Source: Eubacterium aggregans
GTDB taxonomy: Bacteria; Bacillota; Clostridia; Eubacteriales; Eubacteriaceae
DNA length: 64,000 nt
Direction of reading: 5' to 3'
Assembly (NCBI RefSeq): GCF_900107815.1
Contig: NZ_FNRK01000012.1
Span: forward strand, 33,174 to 97,173
In this document: positions 55,030-63,659 of the stretch, piece by piece
Numbering within the stretch: the first letter of the stretch is position 1
Layout: every line of letters starts with the position of its first letter
The notes under the pieces: model-generated
What the model was told of the DNA's origin: nothing
What the model saw: only the letters and a program-made list of their open reading frames with translations
Databases searched by the model: none
Position numbers and translations under genes: made by a program

Positions 55030-55641
55030 TCAATCGATTTTCGGTATCCAGGTCTTGTCCCGATAAGCGGCGTAACACATTTCCACAGTATCTTTTGTAA
55101 TACGGTGGGACAAGGGGGGTAACGCTCCTAACGAAAAGAAATCGGCTGCCTCAGTCTCAATATTCTCCACAAAATGTCCGCCTTCTATGTCACAAAGCAT
55201 AAATACCTTATAAATTGAAAAGGGGCAGTTTTTTTGGCTCCTGAGCCAATCCATCATGGCCACCAGACGGGTGGCGTGGACCACCATCCCCGCTTCCTCA
55301 CGTACTTCTTTTTCGACATTTTCTTTAACGGATAGACCAATGTCTGCCCAGCCTCCAGGCATGGACCATTTTCCATCCTGTGCCTCTTTTACTAGGAGAA
55401 TCCGATCATTCTTAAAAACAGCCCCACGGACATCCACCTTTGGTGTCTGATAGCCCGTTTCATTGCAAAATAAGTCTTTAATCTGATTGGTATCGACCTC
55501 TGTGTACGTTTCTAAAATTTCGATGGACAATGCCCGGAAGGCCTCATATCGTTCTATATCAAATTGATTATCACAATAAGCCAGCCCGCATTGGGCCAAG
55601 GATTGAATTTTTTTTGCCCAAGTGAGCCATTTTTCTTCCAT
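55030..55641 (-). CDS. NUDIX hydrolase with N-terminal NUDIX-linked domain
   Basis: 203 residues. The first 60 form the small helical NUDIX_N domain (KIQSLAQCGLAYCDN, FDIERYEAFR). The NUDIX box reads G-GWADIGLSVKENVEKEVREEAGM near 100-123, with the catalytic REEAG. The family hydrolyses ADP-ribose or similar nucleoside diphosphate derivatives. ATG at 55641 has AAGGAAG upstream. Its 3' end faces the SRP RNA terminator. Confidence 0.9.
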   Translation of the reverse strand: MEEKWLTWAKKIQSLAQCGLAYCDNQFDIERYEAFRALSIEILETYTEVDTNQIKDLFCNETGYQTPKVDVRGAVFKNDRILLVKEAQDGKWSMPGGWADIGLSVKENVEKEVREEAGMVVHATRLVAMMDWLRSQKNCPFSIYKVFMLCDIEGGHFVENIETEAADFFSLGALPPLSHRITKDTVEMCYAAYRDKTWIPKID

Positions 55642-55752
55642 ATTATCTTCCTTCTTTAAAATTTTTTTAAACAAAGCCGTTTTTTTAATGCTTTTTAAGA
55701 AACCCTATGCTATACTAAAACTAATCATTAACTCATAGAGGAGGTCAATAAA

Positions 55753-56136
55753 ATGTGTGAACCAAGATTCTACCGTTGCGCACACTGTGGCAATATCTTA
55801 GGGATTGTCAATGATGGAGGTGTTACCCCCATTTGTTGTGGTGAAAAAATGACTTTATTAAACCCTAATACCACGGATGGTGCTCACGAAAAACATGTAC
55901 CAGTTATAACCGTTGATGGTAATTTAGTCACTGTTGATGTTGGCAGCGTTGCTCATCCGATGCAGGTTGAACATTACATTCAGTGGATTTGTCTGGAAAC
56001 TGCAGAAGGTAACCAGCGCAAATGCCTCAAGCCTGGTGATGAACCAAAAGCAACCTTTGCTCTGGCACCTGGCGACAAAGCCATTGCGGCTTACGAATAT
56101 TGTAACCTACACGGTTTATGGAAAGCAATGGTATAG
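55753..56136 (+). CDS. dfx: Desulfoferrodoxin (2Fe superoxide reductase)
   Basis: 127 residues. Reduces superoxide to peroxide in anaerobes. The rubredoxin-like centre I uses Cys9, Cys12, Cys28 and Cys29 (RCAHCGN, ICCGEK). The catalytic centre II has His residues in EKHVP, HPMQVEHYIQW and CNLHGLW plus Cys in the last motif. Both centres are intact. The gene is divergent from NUDIX and followed by a terminator at 56155-56181. Confidence 0.96.
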   Translation: MCEPRFYRCAHCGNILGIVNDGGVTPICCGEKMTLLNPNTTDGAHEKHVPVITVDGNLVTVDVGSVAHPMQVEHYIQWICLETAEGNQRKCLKPGDEPKATFALAPGDKAIAAYEYCNLHGLWKAMV

Positions 56137-56154
56137 TATATTATTTTTGAACGG

Positions 56155-56181
56155 AACGGTCTGGGAACGGGCCGTTTTTTT
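56155..56181 (+). terminator. Terminator of the superoxide reductase gene
   Basis: AACGGTC and GGCCGTT pair across an 8-nt loop, followed by seven T, about 20 nt after the stop. Confidence 0.75.
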
Positions 56182-56278
56182 GATACCGCCATTAACACTT
56201 TTATGTTGTTAATCCAAAATCTTTTATAGCGTTATTTATTTCATTCAATTCCTGTTAGAATGGTATTGAGGTATTTGA

Positions 56279-56614
56279 ATGGATCACTTAAAACATTTAC
56301 GGGAATCCCGTGATTTAAGTCAACGTCAATTGGCGGATCTTCTAGGCTTAAGTCAACAGTCAATTTATAAATACGAAAAAGATCTTGCTGAACCTGACTT
56401 CTACACATTAAAAGCTTTTGCTGATTTTTTTCATACATCCATTGATTTTTTATTAGATTATAAACCAGATACTTGTGCTTACACTATCCGGGAAAATGGG
56501 CCAGAACTGTCTCCCTCGGAGGTGCATCATCTGAACCTATATCGACGCATTCCCAAAGGAGTGCAAGCCGCTTTTAATGTTATTTTAGAAGCCTTAACGT
56601 CAAAAGAGAAATGA
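56279..56614 (+). CDS. XRE-family helix-turn-helix regulator
   Basis: 111 residues. N-terminal Cro/C1-type HTH (about 4-58): HLRESRDLSQRQLADLLGLSQQSIYKYEKDLAEPD. The rest has no recognised domain. Short genes like this often regulate nearby stress or mobile genes; no target is obvious. TTG-free start at ATG 56279; the Shine-Dalgarno is weak (GAGGTA). Followed by a terminator. Confidence 0.85.
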   Translation: MDHLKHLRESRDLSQRQLADLLGLSQQSIYKYEKDLAEPDFYTLKAFADFFHTSIDFLLDYKPDTCAYTIRENGPELSPSEVHHLNLYRRIPKGVQAAFNVILEALTSKEK

Positions 56615-56616
56615 TG

Positions 56617-56654
56617 AAACCCCTCGTTATCTTAAAAGATAGCGGGGGGTTTTA
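56617..56654 (+). terminator. Terminator shared by the XRE gene and glnQ
   Basis: AAACCCCTCGTTATCTT and its near complement form a long stem with a 3-nt loop, A run on one side and T run on the other, between two convergent genes. Confidence 0.8.
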
Positions 56655-56681
56655 TGTTTTAGGATTATTTTGTGTTTTTTC

Positions 56682-57410
56682 TTAAAGCACCATATTTAAG
56701 AAATCAATAGTTCTTTGATTCTGGGGATTGCCGAAAACATCACTCGGTTTCCCTTCTTCTACGATGTAGCCATCATCAATAAAAACAACACGATCTGCCA
56801 CTTCCCGAGCAAAGCCCATCTCATGGGTTACAACCACCATGGTCATCCCCTCCTGAGCTAAACTTTTCATAACATTTAAAACTTCCCCAACCATCTCAGG
56901 GTCTAGTGCACTGGTGGGTTCATCAAAAAGCATCACATCCGGATTCATGGCTAACGCCCGGGCAATGGCCACACGTTGCTGTTGCCCACCAGAAAGCATT
57001 CCTGGATAAGCATCTTCTTTCTCGGACATCCCAACGCGTTTCAAAAGTTTTCGCCCCACTTCTTCTGCCTGTTCCTGACTCATCAGTTTTAAAGAAATCG
57101 GTGAAAAGGTGATATTTTTAAGTACCGTCATATGGGGAAAGAGGTTGAATTGTTGAAAAACCATCCCAATGTTTCGACGGTATAAATTGATATCCGCATG
57201 ACTTCCAGTAATTTCATTGCCATCCACTACAATGGTTCCGCTGGTAGCCTCTTCCAACGCATTAATACAACGTAACATCGTACTTTTCCCAGAGCCAGAT
57301 GGTCCGATGACGCAAACAACCTCACCCTCCTCAACGGAAAAATCAATATCCTTCAAAACTTCTAACTCACCAAAACTCTTTTTCAAATTATTAATTTCTA
57401 TTTTTGCCAT
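56682..57410 (-). CDS. glnQ: Polar amino acid ABC transporter ATPase (GlnQ-like)
   Basis: 242 residues with Walker [10 protein letters not shown] (35-43), Q-loop, signature [15 protein letters not shown] (about 135), Walker [14 protein letters not shown] and the switch His in VVTHEMGFA. It overlaps the permease gene by 20 bp and completes the glnH-glnP-glnQ set. Confidence 0.95.
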   Translation of the reverse strand: MAKIEINNLKKSFGELEVLKDIDFSVEEGEVVCVIGPSGSGKSTMLRCINALEEATSGTIVVDGNEITGSHADINLYRRNIGMVFQQFNLFPHMTVLKNITFSPISLKLMSQEQAEEVGRKLLKRVGMSEKEDAYPGMLSGGQQQRVAIARALAMNPDVMLFDEPTSALDPEMVGEVLNVMKSLAQEGMTMVVVTHEMGFAREVADRVVFIDDGYIVEEGKPSDVFGNPQNQRTIDFLNMVL

Positions 57411-58053
57411 ATTGTAGCCTCCCTTCGATATAGGATGAAATTTTCGAGAGGATCATGATAATCACAAAGTAAATGACACCAACAATCAGCCACATCTTAA
57501 AGGACTCCAAATTATTGGCAATGATGAGCTTCCCAGCCTGGGTCAGCTCCGCCATCCCAATGACGGAAAGAATGGAGCTATCTTTCAGCGTGATGATACA
57601 CTGATTGACCAATGCCGGAATCATCGTCCGTACTGCCTGGGGTAAGATTACCTTACGCATGGCCATAGGATAGGGTAGACCTAAACTACGGGCCGCCTCC
57701 ATCTGGCCCTTGGGAACAGATTGAATTCCCCCTCTGACAAGCTCTGCCGTGTACGCCCCAGCATTGAGACTCAGAGTAATAATCCCGGCCACAATGGCCT
57801 CCATACGGATATTAAGGGCACTGGTCATCCCAAAGTAAATAAAAAAAGCCTGAACAATCAGTGGCGTCCCCCTTATGATATCGACATATACTCTGGAAAT
57901 ACCTCTGAGTATCTTTTTAGGGGATACTGATAACAGGCCGAAGATTAATCCCAACACTGCTGCGATACAGAGCGAAATCAATGTCGCTTCAACCGTGACC
58001 CATAACCCCTGCATTAAACGCGGCCAGGTCTGGATCAATAATTCAAATATATT
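57391..58053 (-). CDS. glnP: Polar amino acid ABC transporter permease (GlnP-like)
   Basis: 220 residues, five transmembrane helices and the EAA loop ([25 protein letters not shown], about 133-157) that contacts the ATPase. GTG at 58053 follows AAAGGAGACATT. The upstream hairpin at 58078-58111 may tune its expression against the binding protein. Confidence 0.94.
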   Translation of the reverse strand, partial: NIFELLIQTWPRLMQGLWVTVEATLISLCIAAVLGLIFGLLSVSPKKILRGISRVYVDIIRGTPLIVQAFFIYFGMTSALNIRMEAIVAGIITLSLNAGAYTAELVRGGIQSVPKGQMEAARSLGLPYPMAMRKVILPQAVRTMIPALVNQCIITLKDSSILSVIGMAELTQAGKLIIANNLESFKMWLIVGVIYFVIIMILSKISSYIEGRLQYGKNRN

Positions 58054-58077
58054 CACAATGTCTCCTTTCCAGAACGA

Positions 58078-58111
58078 TACGCAGTACCAGGTATCCACCC
58101 AATACTGCGTT
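58078..58111 (-). promoter_or_regulatory. Intercistronic hairpin between glnH and glnP
   Basis: ACGCAGTA and TACTGCGT pair around an 18-nt loop. There is no T run, so it more likely stabilises the abundant glnH mRNA than terminates it. Confidence 0.55.
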
Positions 58112-58142
58112 CCGGACTTTAATATGTGATTTTCTTAATCAA

Positions 58143-58922
58143 TTATTTGGCAATATAGGTATCGATAATTTCCTGATATTTTCCATTTTCCTTGATGTTC
58201 TTCAAGCCAGCATTAAACTTTTCAATCAGTTCAGCATTCTTACCTTTAGAAACAGCCAAGCCATAAGGACTCCCATTCTGGAGCTCGCCTATCATCTTAA
58301 GAGGCTGACCCTTTGTAATGGCATAACCTAATACTGGATAATCTTCAAAGCATGCTGCTGCATTGCCAGATTTTACATCTTCATACATATTGGCAGAATC
58401 TTCAAAAGTGGTTAAAGTAAACCCATATTTATCTTTAATGGAATCTGCAAATTGATATCCTTCTGTCCCTGTTTTAACGGCCACTTTCTTACCCTTAAGG
58501 TCCTCGTAGGATTTGATATCGTTATTATCGGCAGCAACAGCCATCCCCACACCGGATTCAAAGTAAGGATTTGAGAAATCGAATTTCTGTTTTCTTTCAT
58601 CCGTAATGCTCATTCCAGCGATGACGCCATCAACTTGCTGGGATTCCAGAGCCTGAACGGCAGCATTGAAGCCTAAGACCTTGAGTTCGTATTTAAATCC
58701 CTGATCTTCTGAAATGGCTTTTAACAAATCCATATCAATCCCAACCATTTCACCTTTTTCATTTTCAAATTCAAACGGGGCAAAGGTTGTATCTGTTGCG
58801 ATGACATAGGTCTTATCCCCACCATCAGAACCACTGTTGGTGCTGCCGGATGAGCAGGCTGCAAGGGAACACACCATTGCCAAAACCAATACAACTATAC
58901 CGATTTTTGCAAATCTCTTCAT
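58143..58922 (-). CDS. glnH: Amino acid ABC transporter substrate-binding lipoprotein (GlnH-like)
   Basis: 259 residues. Lipobox LAAC (about 20-23) after a signal peptide, then a family 3 periplasmic binding protein: TDTTFAPFEFENEKGEMVGIDMDLL, ALESQQVDGVIAGMSITDERKQKFDFS (the Arg binds the amino acid carboxylate) and a hinge region FEDSANMYEDVKSG. Likely ligand glutamine or a related polar amino acid. Promoter TTGCAT/TATAAT (58988-58960). Confidence 0.94.
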   Translation of the reverse strand: MKRFAKIGIVVLVLAMVCSLAACSSGSTNSGSDGGDKTYVIATDTTFAPFEFENEKGEMVGIDMDLLKAISEDQGFKYELKVLGFNAAVQALESQQVDGVIAGMSITDERKQKFDFSNPYFESGVGMAVAADNNDIKSYEDLKGKKVAVKTGTEGYQFADSIKDKYGFTLTTFEDSANMYEDVKSGNAAACFEDYPVLGYAITKGQPLKMIGELQNGSPYGLAVSKGKNAELIEKFNAGLKNIKENGKYQEIIDTYIAK

Positions 58923-58959
58923 TACAAAATCCTCCTATAAACATAAATTTATTGTTAAA

Positions 58960-58988
58960 ATTATACCATTATTATGTTCTTGATGCAA
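58960..58988 (-). promoter_or_regulatory. glnHPQ promoter
   Basis: TTGCAT (58988-58983) and TATAAT (58965-58960), 17-bp spacer, 38 bp before the glnH start. Confidence 0.8.
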
Positions 58989-58990
58989 GA

Positions 58991-59025
58991 AAAAAAGGAT
59001 TGGCGGCCCTTATAAACCGCCAGTC
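58991..59025 (-). terminator. Terminator of the acidic membrane protein gene
   Basis: GACTGGCGGTTT and GGGCCGCCAATC form the stem, followed by seven T on the minus strand. Confidence 0.85.
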
Positions 59026-59039
59026 CCACCTATATCTGC

Positions 59040-60539
59040 TTAAATCTCAGGGTGCATGCTCAAATATTTCTGTAATGCGTCTAAATCCCCTTCATCGATA
59101 ATGATTTCAGATTCCCCGCTATCCAGCAATACCTCATCCGGTAAAACCGTGATAATCGCATCCTCATAGTCCATAGGGCGATGTGTTGCAATTCGACGTT
59201 CTCGCTGCTCAATATCCGCCTGCCGTTTAGCCAAGTCAGCTTCCATTGAATCCAAGTCGTCAATGCGACTGTTAATTTGCTGGGATAAACGGATTAAATC
59301 ATCCAACACCTCATCCACCAAGTACTGCTTATTCACAATGGTTTGGAGTTTATCCCGGACGATATTGCCCGTTTCCGCAATTTCATCGTCTGAGGATAGG
59401 GTGTCAATTTGTTCCAATTCCACTTTGAAGCTTTCCACTGCTTTTTTAAGATTCGTCGTATCACGACTGGATGTTCCCACCTCGGTCATCAAGCTGCCCA
59501 AGCGGTTTTCCAGCTCTGCCAAATCCGTAGCATCTGGTGCTGCCCCATCTTCCAAACTATCCTCGGAATCAAACAACGCAGATTCCACAGGAGTGCTGGT
59601 TTCAGCTTCTGACTCTATCACTAAGGGTTCTTCTGCCACATCTTCTGTTTCAAAGGAAGCCAAATCGCTCGCTTCATTGATTTCTTCATCAAACAATATC
59701 GAGGCCTGCCCATCTTCTATCGGCATTTTCTCTGAAACCGATTCCTCCACCAATATCTCAGGAGCGGTATCCATCGCCTCTTCTAATGATAATGTAGGCT
59801 CTAAACTCTCGTCAGAATCCTTGGAATCCGAAGAATCTGCCCTTTTGACTTCCGATAAATCAATAATCCCTGTATCACTGGTGATCACCAAATCATCAAA
59901 AAGACTTTCTTCCAATTGTACGACGCCTACTGGTATTTCCTGGGTAATGGCTGATGGTGGTAAATCCTCCAGGGAGTCACCCTCTTCAACAATCATTTCT
60001 TCTTCCAAAACAGCTTGGGTGTCCTCCCACTCTGCCGCATTGAGCTCGTCAAAAAGTGAAAGCTCTTCCTCATCACTGGATAGTGCCGAGTAAATATCAT
60101 CCAGCTCCCGTTCCTCAACCTCATGATCCCGACCGGACAGCCATGCCTTTTTTTCCTTCAAATCAGCAATGGGAACACCATAAAACCTTTGCCAGAGTAA
60201 ATGCGCTATAATAACGAGAACAAGATCAGCACCTGTATTGATAAACAATAAGCGACTGCTAACACCAAAGGCCATCATCATATCGACAAGGATAATAATC
60301 CCATCTGCAACGAGGATAAAGATTGCTGCCGCCCAAAAACGTCGCGCTAATCCTGTAATATCACCGATTCCCATGATCAATATTTTAATTCCAACAAAAA
60401 AACCTGCGATGATCATCATATTCGTATCAAAACCACTTCCCATCAGGGATAATGCAATGGTGGTCCCAAAGGTCGTCAGTATCACTGCAATACAATCAAA
60501 AATTAATAATAAACCAAGTCTGTCACTATTTCCGCCCAT
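59040..60539 (-). CDS. Four-helix membrane protein with long acidic coiled-coil tail
   Basis: 499 residues. Four transmembrane helices lie at about 7-33, 40-60, 67-90 and 95-113. After a basic turn (KEKKAWLSGRDHE) comes a 220-residue region extremely rich in Glu, Asp and Ser (about 135-340), then a coiled coil (about 345-450; LENRLGSLMTEV, LDDLIRLSQQINSRIDDLDSMEADLAKRQADIEQRERR split over two stretches) and an acidic end. The helix part resembles no family I can name with confidence. Net charge is strongly negative. It follows a small coiled-coil gene by three bases. Function unknown; a scaffold role is conceivable. Confidence 0.6.
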   Translation of the reverse strand: MGGNSDRLGLLLIFDCIAVILTTFGTTIALSLMGSGFDTNMMIIAGFFVGIKILIMGIGDITGLARRFWAAAIFILVADGIIILVDMMMAFGVSSRLLFINTGADLVLVIIAHLLWQRFYGVPIADLKEKKAWLSGRDHEVEERELDDIYSALSSDEEELSLFDELNAAEWEDTQAVLEEEMIVEEGDSLEDLPPSAITQEIPVGVVQLEESLFDDLVITSDTGIIDLSEVKRADSSDSKDSDESLEPTLSLEEAMDTAPEILVEESVSEKMPIEDGQASILFDEEINEASDLASFETEDVAEEPLVIESEAETSTPVESALFDSEDSLEDGAAPDATDLAELENRLGSLMTEVGTSSRDTTNLKKAVESFKVELEQIDTLSSDDEIAETGNIVRDKLQTIVNKQYLVDEVLDDLIRLSQQINSRIDDLDSMEADLAKRQADIEQRERRIATHRPMDYEDAIITVLPDEVLLDSGESEIIIDEGDLDALQKYLSMHPEI

Positions 60540-60542
60540 CTG

Positions 60543-61001
60543 CTACTCCTCTTCGTTTCCATTATCGGTTTGGGATTCTGGATTAGATTCTGATGCATCC
60601 GCCAACTGCGGTAAAGCCGCCCCCAAGGAACCTGCCAATAAATCGGTATCCTTAATCATTTCTTCCATTTCACGAATTTTATCATACTCCTGACGAAGGA
60701 TGGCTTCCCGACGGCTCAGCACCGCCTCCCGTTCCTTTAGATGATTGAAAATATCCTTAAGGGACGATAAAATGGCCTGTACTTCAGCCTCACGCCGTTC
60801 CACATCCTCTAGTTTCTGAATAAAATCCTGGGAATCCCCGTCAGTGGGATCCACCTGTTTCGGCGTTGTATCCGCAGATACCTCTTCTCCCATTAAATCC
60901 TTCAGCAATGCATCCTTCTCAAAGATTTGTTGCTCAATTGCATCTTTCGGTGATTGTCCGATTCCACCTTCCATTCCATATCCACGGCTCATATCTTTCA
61001 T
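60543..61001 (-). CDS. Small acidic coiled-coil protein
   Basis: 152 residues, no transmembrane helix. Residues about 60-120 are a charged coiled coil (KLEDVERREAEVQAIL, LKEREAVLSRREAILRQEYDK) and the C-terminus is a Glu/Asn/Ser-rich tail. ATG at 61001 has GGGAG eight bases upstream; the GTG at 61010 has no usable ribosome site. Immediately upstream of the acidic membrane protein gene, whose coiled coil uses a similar RREA/QRERR pattern, so the two may bind each other. No family recognised. Confidence 0.65.
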   Translation of the reverse strand: MKDMSRGYGMEGGIGQSPKDAIEQQIFEKDALLKDLMGEEVSADTTPKQVDPTDGDSQDFIQKLEDVERREAEVQAILSSLKDIFNHLKEREAVLSRREAILRQEYDKIREMEEMIKDTDLLAGSLGAALPQLADASESNPESQTDNGNEEE

Positions 61002-61185
61002 TTCAGCCACTCCCTACTTTATTCTATATTTCAAAAATCTCATATCATTTCAAGTAATCTCTGCTTATTATAGCAGAAATGGGCATAAATGTATAACATC
61101 TTTCGGAAAAAACTCACGTCAAACCATGGAATTATGGTATAATGTTCAATATTTTAAAAAATTATTAAAAAAGCGAGGTAATCAT

Positions 61186-62532
61186 TTGGATTATTCTAGG
61201 AAACAGAAACAAAACCCAAATCAGGCACCCGGTGATTATCGCAACGTCGCCAAACCTCAGAAAAAAACGACATCGGGAAAAGCTACTAAAAACTTACAAA
61301 CAACTCAAAAGATATCCTCTTCCCAGGATCGCCATACACAGCAAACCGCAGCAGAGCAAGCTGCAGCTGCCCGTTCCCGACAAAAACGGCTGGCGCGACA
61401 ACAAGCCAAACAATCCAAAAAAACTATGATGAACCGCGAATCCTCCAAAGAACAGCGGCCCACTAATTCCAGCCCTCCCCCCCAGCGACCAACCCCACCG
61501 CCTAAAAAGAAAAAAAAGCTAAGCCCTTTTAAAAAACGGGTCATTCTTGTGGTTCTTCTTCTTTTAGCCGGTTCGACGGCCTACGCAGCTTTTCAGATTA
61601 TGGGGAACTTAAATAAGGATCTTTCCTCCCAAGATTTAAGCAGATACGGTATTAGTTCAAGTGCGGCCAACGTCGCCCAGGATCACCGCATTGTCAATGT
61701 TGCCATCTTTGGCGTGGATGGACGGGAAGATGTCGAGGGTGAGCGCTCAGACTCAACCATGATTGCCACCGCCGATTTCGAGCATGGCGGCATCAAAATC
61801 ACTTCCCTCATGCGGGATACCTATGTTTATATCGATTCTGAGAATGACTTTGATAAACTCAATGCAGCCTATGCTCTGGGCGGGCCAACCACCGCACTCA
61901 AAACCATCAATCAGAATTTCGATACGGCCATCACAGATTATTTAGTGGTCGATTTTAGCTGTATGGTTGAAATGGTCAATGCCGTTGGCGGCGTCACCGT
62001 GGATATCACCTCGGAGGATGAGCTTTATTGGCTCAACCAGTATCTAATGGACGTTAACGATAAGGTCAAGACCAGTTCCCCCGAAGTCGCCGGTACCGGG
62101 AGCCAGCTCCTTGATGGCAGCCAGGCCCTGGCCTATTGCAGAATCCGATATGTCGGTAATGGCGATTTCGATCGGACCCAGCGTCAGCGAACGGTCTTCG
62201 AACAAGTCATCAATAAAGCCATGAGCCTAAACCCCATCGCCCAATACAGCCTGATCCAGTCCGTAATGCCTTATGTTAAAACCTCTTTAAGCTTCAATGA
62301 GATTCTAAAATACGCTGGCAACGCCATGCTGCTCCGTAATCGGTCCATCCAGCAAAAACAAATTCCAACAGAGGATTATGTGGAAACCGGTTATCTCGGT
62401 GATGTTTCCTATGTTTTCCCCGTTACCCTGGTGGATAATATTAAGGTGTTGTATAATTTTATTTATGAAATAAATTACACGCCGTCCTCTGAGGCGCAGC
62501 AGATTAGTGAAGAAATTCAAGATGTGTGGTAA
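61186..62532 (+). CDS. LytR-CpsA-Psr family glycopolymer ligase
   Basis: 448 residues. A long, basic, Gln/Lys/Pro-rich cytoplasmic N-terminus (about 1-115) is followed by one transmembrane helix (about 117-140) and the LCP domain (about 165-330): GVDGREDVEGERSDSTM, LMRDTYVYI, DYLVVDFSCMVEMVNAVGGV, LLDGSQALAYCRIRY and GDFDRTQRQRTVFE. The conserved Asp and Arg residues are present. LCP enzymes attach wall teichoic acid or capsule to peptidoglycan. Start TTG at 61186 uses GAGG upstream. The gene starts just past the divergent coiled-coil gene. Confidence 0.93.
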   Translation: MDYSRKQKQNPNQAPGDYRNVAKPQKKTTSGKATKNLQTTQKISSSQDRHTQQTAAEQAAAARSRQKRLARQQAKQSKKTMMNRESSKEQRPTNSSPPPQRPTPPPKKKKKLSPFKKRVILVVLLLLAGSTAYAAFQIMGNLNKDLSSQDLSRYGISSSAANVAQDHRIVNVAIFGVDGREDVEGERSDSTMIATADFEHGGIKITSLMRDTYVYIDSENDFDKLNAAYALGGPTTALKTINQNFDTAITDYLVVDFSCMVEMVNAVGGVTVDITSEDELYWLNQYLMDVNDKVKTSSPEVAGTGSQLLDGSQALAYCRIRYVGNGDFDRTQRQRTVFEQVINKAMSLNPIAQYSLIQSVMPYVKTSLSFNEILKYAGNAMLLRNRSIQQKQIPTEDYVETGYLGDVSYVFPVTLVDNIKVLYNFIYEINYTPSSEAQQISEEIQDVW

Positions 62533-62943
62533 ATGGAAAATTTAATTCGTTTTGTAAAAAGTGAACGCTTCAAAGAAATCTTTCGTTTTGGAATTACAGG
62601 CGGCCTTAGTTTTGTGGTTGATTACGCCCTCTTATACCTCCTTACAGAATTTGGCGGCCTTAATTACCTGCTTTCTTCAGGAATTAGTTTCACCGTATCC
62701 GTGGTGGTCAACTACTTTCTTTGCGTTTTGTGGGTATTCGAAGGCGCCCAGGAAAAACAAAAGAGTACCAAATCCGTGGTACTCTTTGTCGGCTCCAGTA
62801 TTGTCGGTCTCTTCATCAATCAGATTTTGATGTGGTTCTTTGTTGAAATTGTTTTGATGTATTATATGTTCGCTAAAATCATCGCAACCATCATCGTCAT
62901 GGTGTGGAATTATATAATGAAACGAAAAGCGATTGTGGATTAA
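62533..62943 (+). CDS. GtrA-like membrane protein
   Basis: 136 residues, four transmembrane helices (EIFRFGITGGLSFVVDYALLYLL start, LFVGSSIVGLFINQILMWF). GtrA proteins move or stabilise undecaprenyl-linked sugars and often sit beside a glycosyltransferase, as here. ATG follows the LCP stop without a gap, so the genes are coupled. Confidence 0.92.
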   Translation: MENLIRFVKSERFKEIFRFGITGGLSFVVDYALLYLLTEFGGLNYLLSSGISFTVSVVVNYFLCVLWVFEGAQEKQKSTKSVVLFVGSSIVGLFINQILMWFFVEIVLMYYMFAKIIATIIVMVWNYIMKRKAIVD

Positions 62944-62948
62944 AGCAG

Positions 62949-63659
62949 TTACTCCGCCCTCATCAAATATGAGAGACTATTTAAAAACCGTTCAAAATTT
63001 TGAGTGTGCTGCTTCTTGAGCACACTCAAAATCACCCCACAAAAGAAATTGATAACGGCAATAATGGCAACGGCACTAATCACAATCAAGGTGGGGTACT
63101 TCTCTACGACCCCTGTGTGCATAAAGCTATTCATAATTGGGATAAAAAAACACAGGCAAACTAAAATCATCATTGCACTGATACTCGAGAAAAAAGCAAA
63201 GGGCTTTGTATCTCTGAATAGACCAAAAATTGTTCTGATCACCCGCAGTCCATCGGTGTAGGTATTTAGCTTCGATTCACTTCCCTCTGGACGATCCCGA
63301 TAATCAATGGGGATTTCTAAAATTTGGAAATTAGCGTCTAAAGCAAAAATGGTCATCTCGGTCTCGATTTCAAATCCCTTTGAAATAACGGGAAAGGATT
63401 TGACGAACTCTCGACTAAATCCCCGTAACCCCGTCATAATATCTGTCACATCCGCCTTAAATAAGGTGTTAATCATTTTTCGGACAAGAATATTTCCACT
63501 ATTATGAAATGGTCGTTTATTTTCCGTAAAATAGGTGGAAGAAAGCCGATCACCGATGACCATATCTGCCCTTTTGCCAATAATGGCTTCTTCAATTTGC
63601 GGACCATATTTTGCCGGATAGGTATCATCCCCGTCCGTCATAATATAACCTACATTCCC
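62949..63659 (-). pseudogene. Glycosyltransferase family 2 gene, 5' end lost at the IS boundary
   Basis: The remaining frame encodes the catalytic core from the DGDDTYP metal-binding motif through RPFHNSGN, TDIMTGLRGF, IETEMTIFAL and RDRPEGSESKLNTY, plus two C-terminal transmembrane helices (about 140-162 and 180-205 of the fragment). These are polyprenyl-phosphate sugar transferases of the DPM1-like bacterial group. The first 90-100 residues, with the nucleotide-binding start, are missing: upstream of YIMTDGDD the sequence no longer matches the family and meets a stop at 63684. The IS element lies exactly there. Probably inactive. Convergent with gtrA at a distance of 5 bp. Confidence 0.8.

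Noticed and set aside
59263..60093. Plus-strand open frame of 276 codons, Ser-rich
   Set aside because: It is the antisense of the Glu/Asp/Ser-rich tail of the 59040-60539 gene; biased codons keep the opposite frame open. No start signals.
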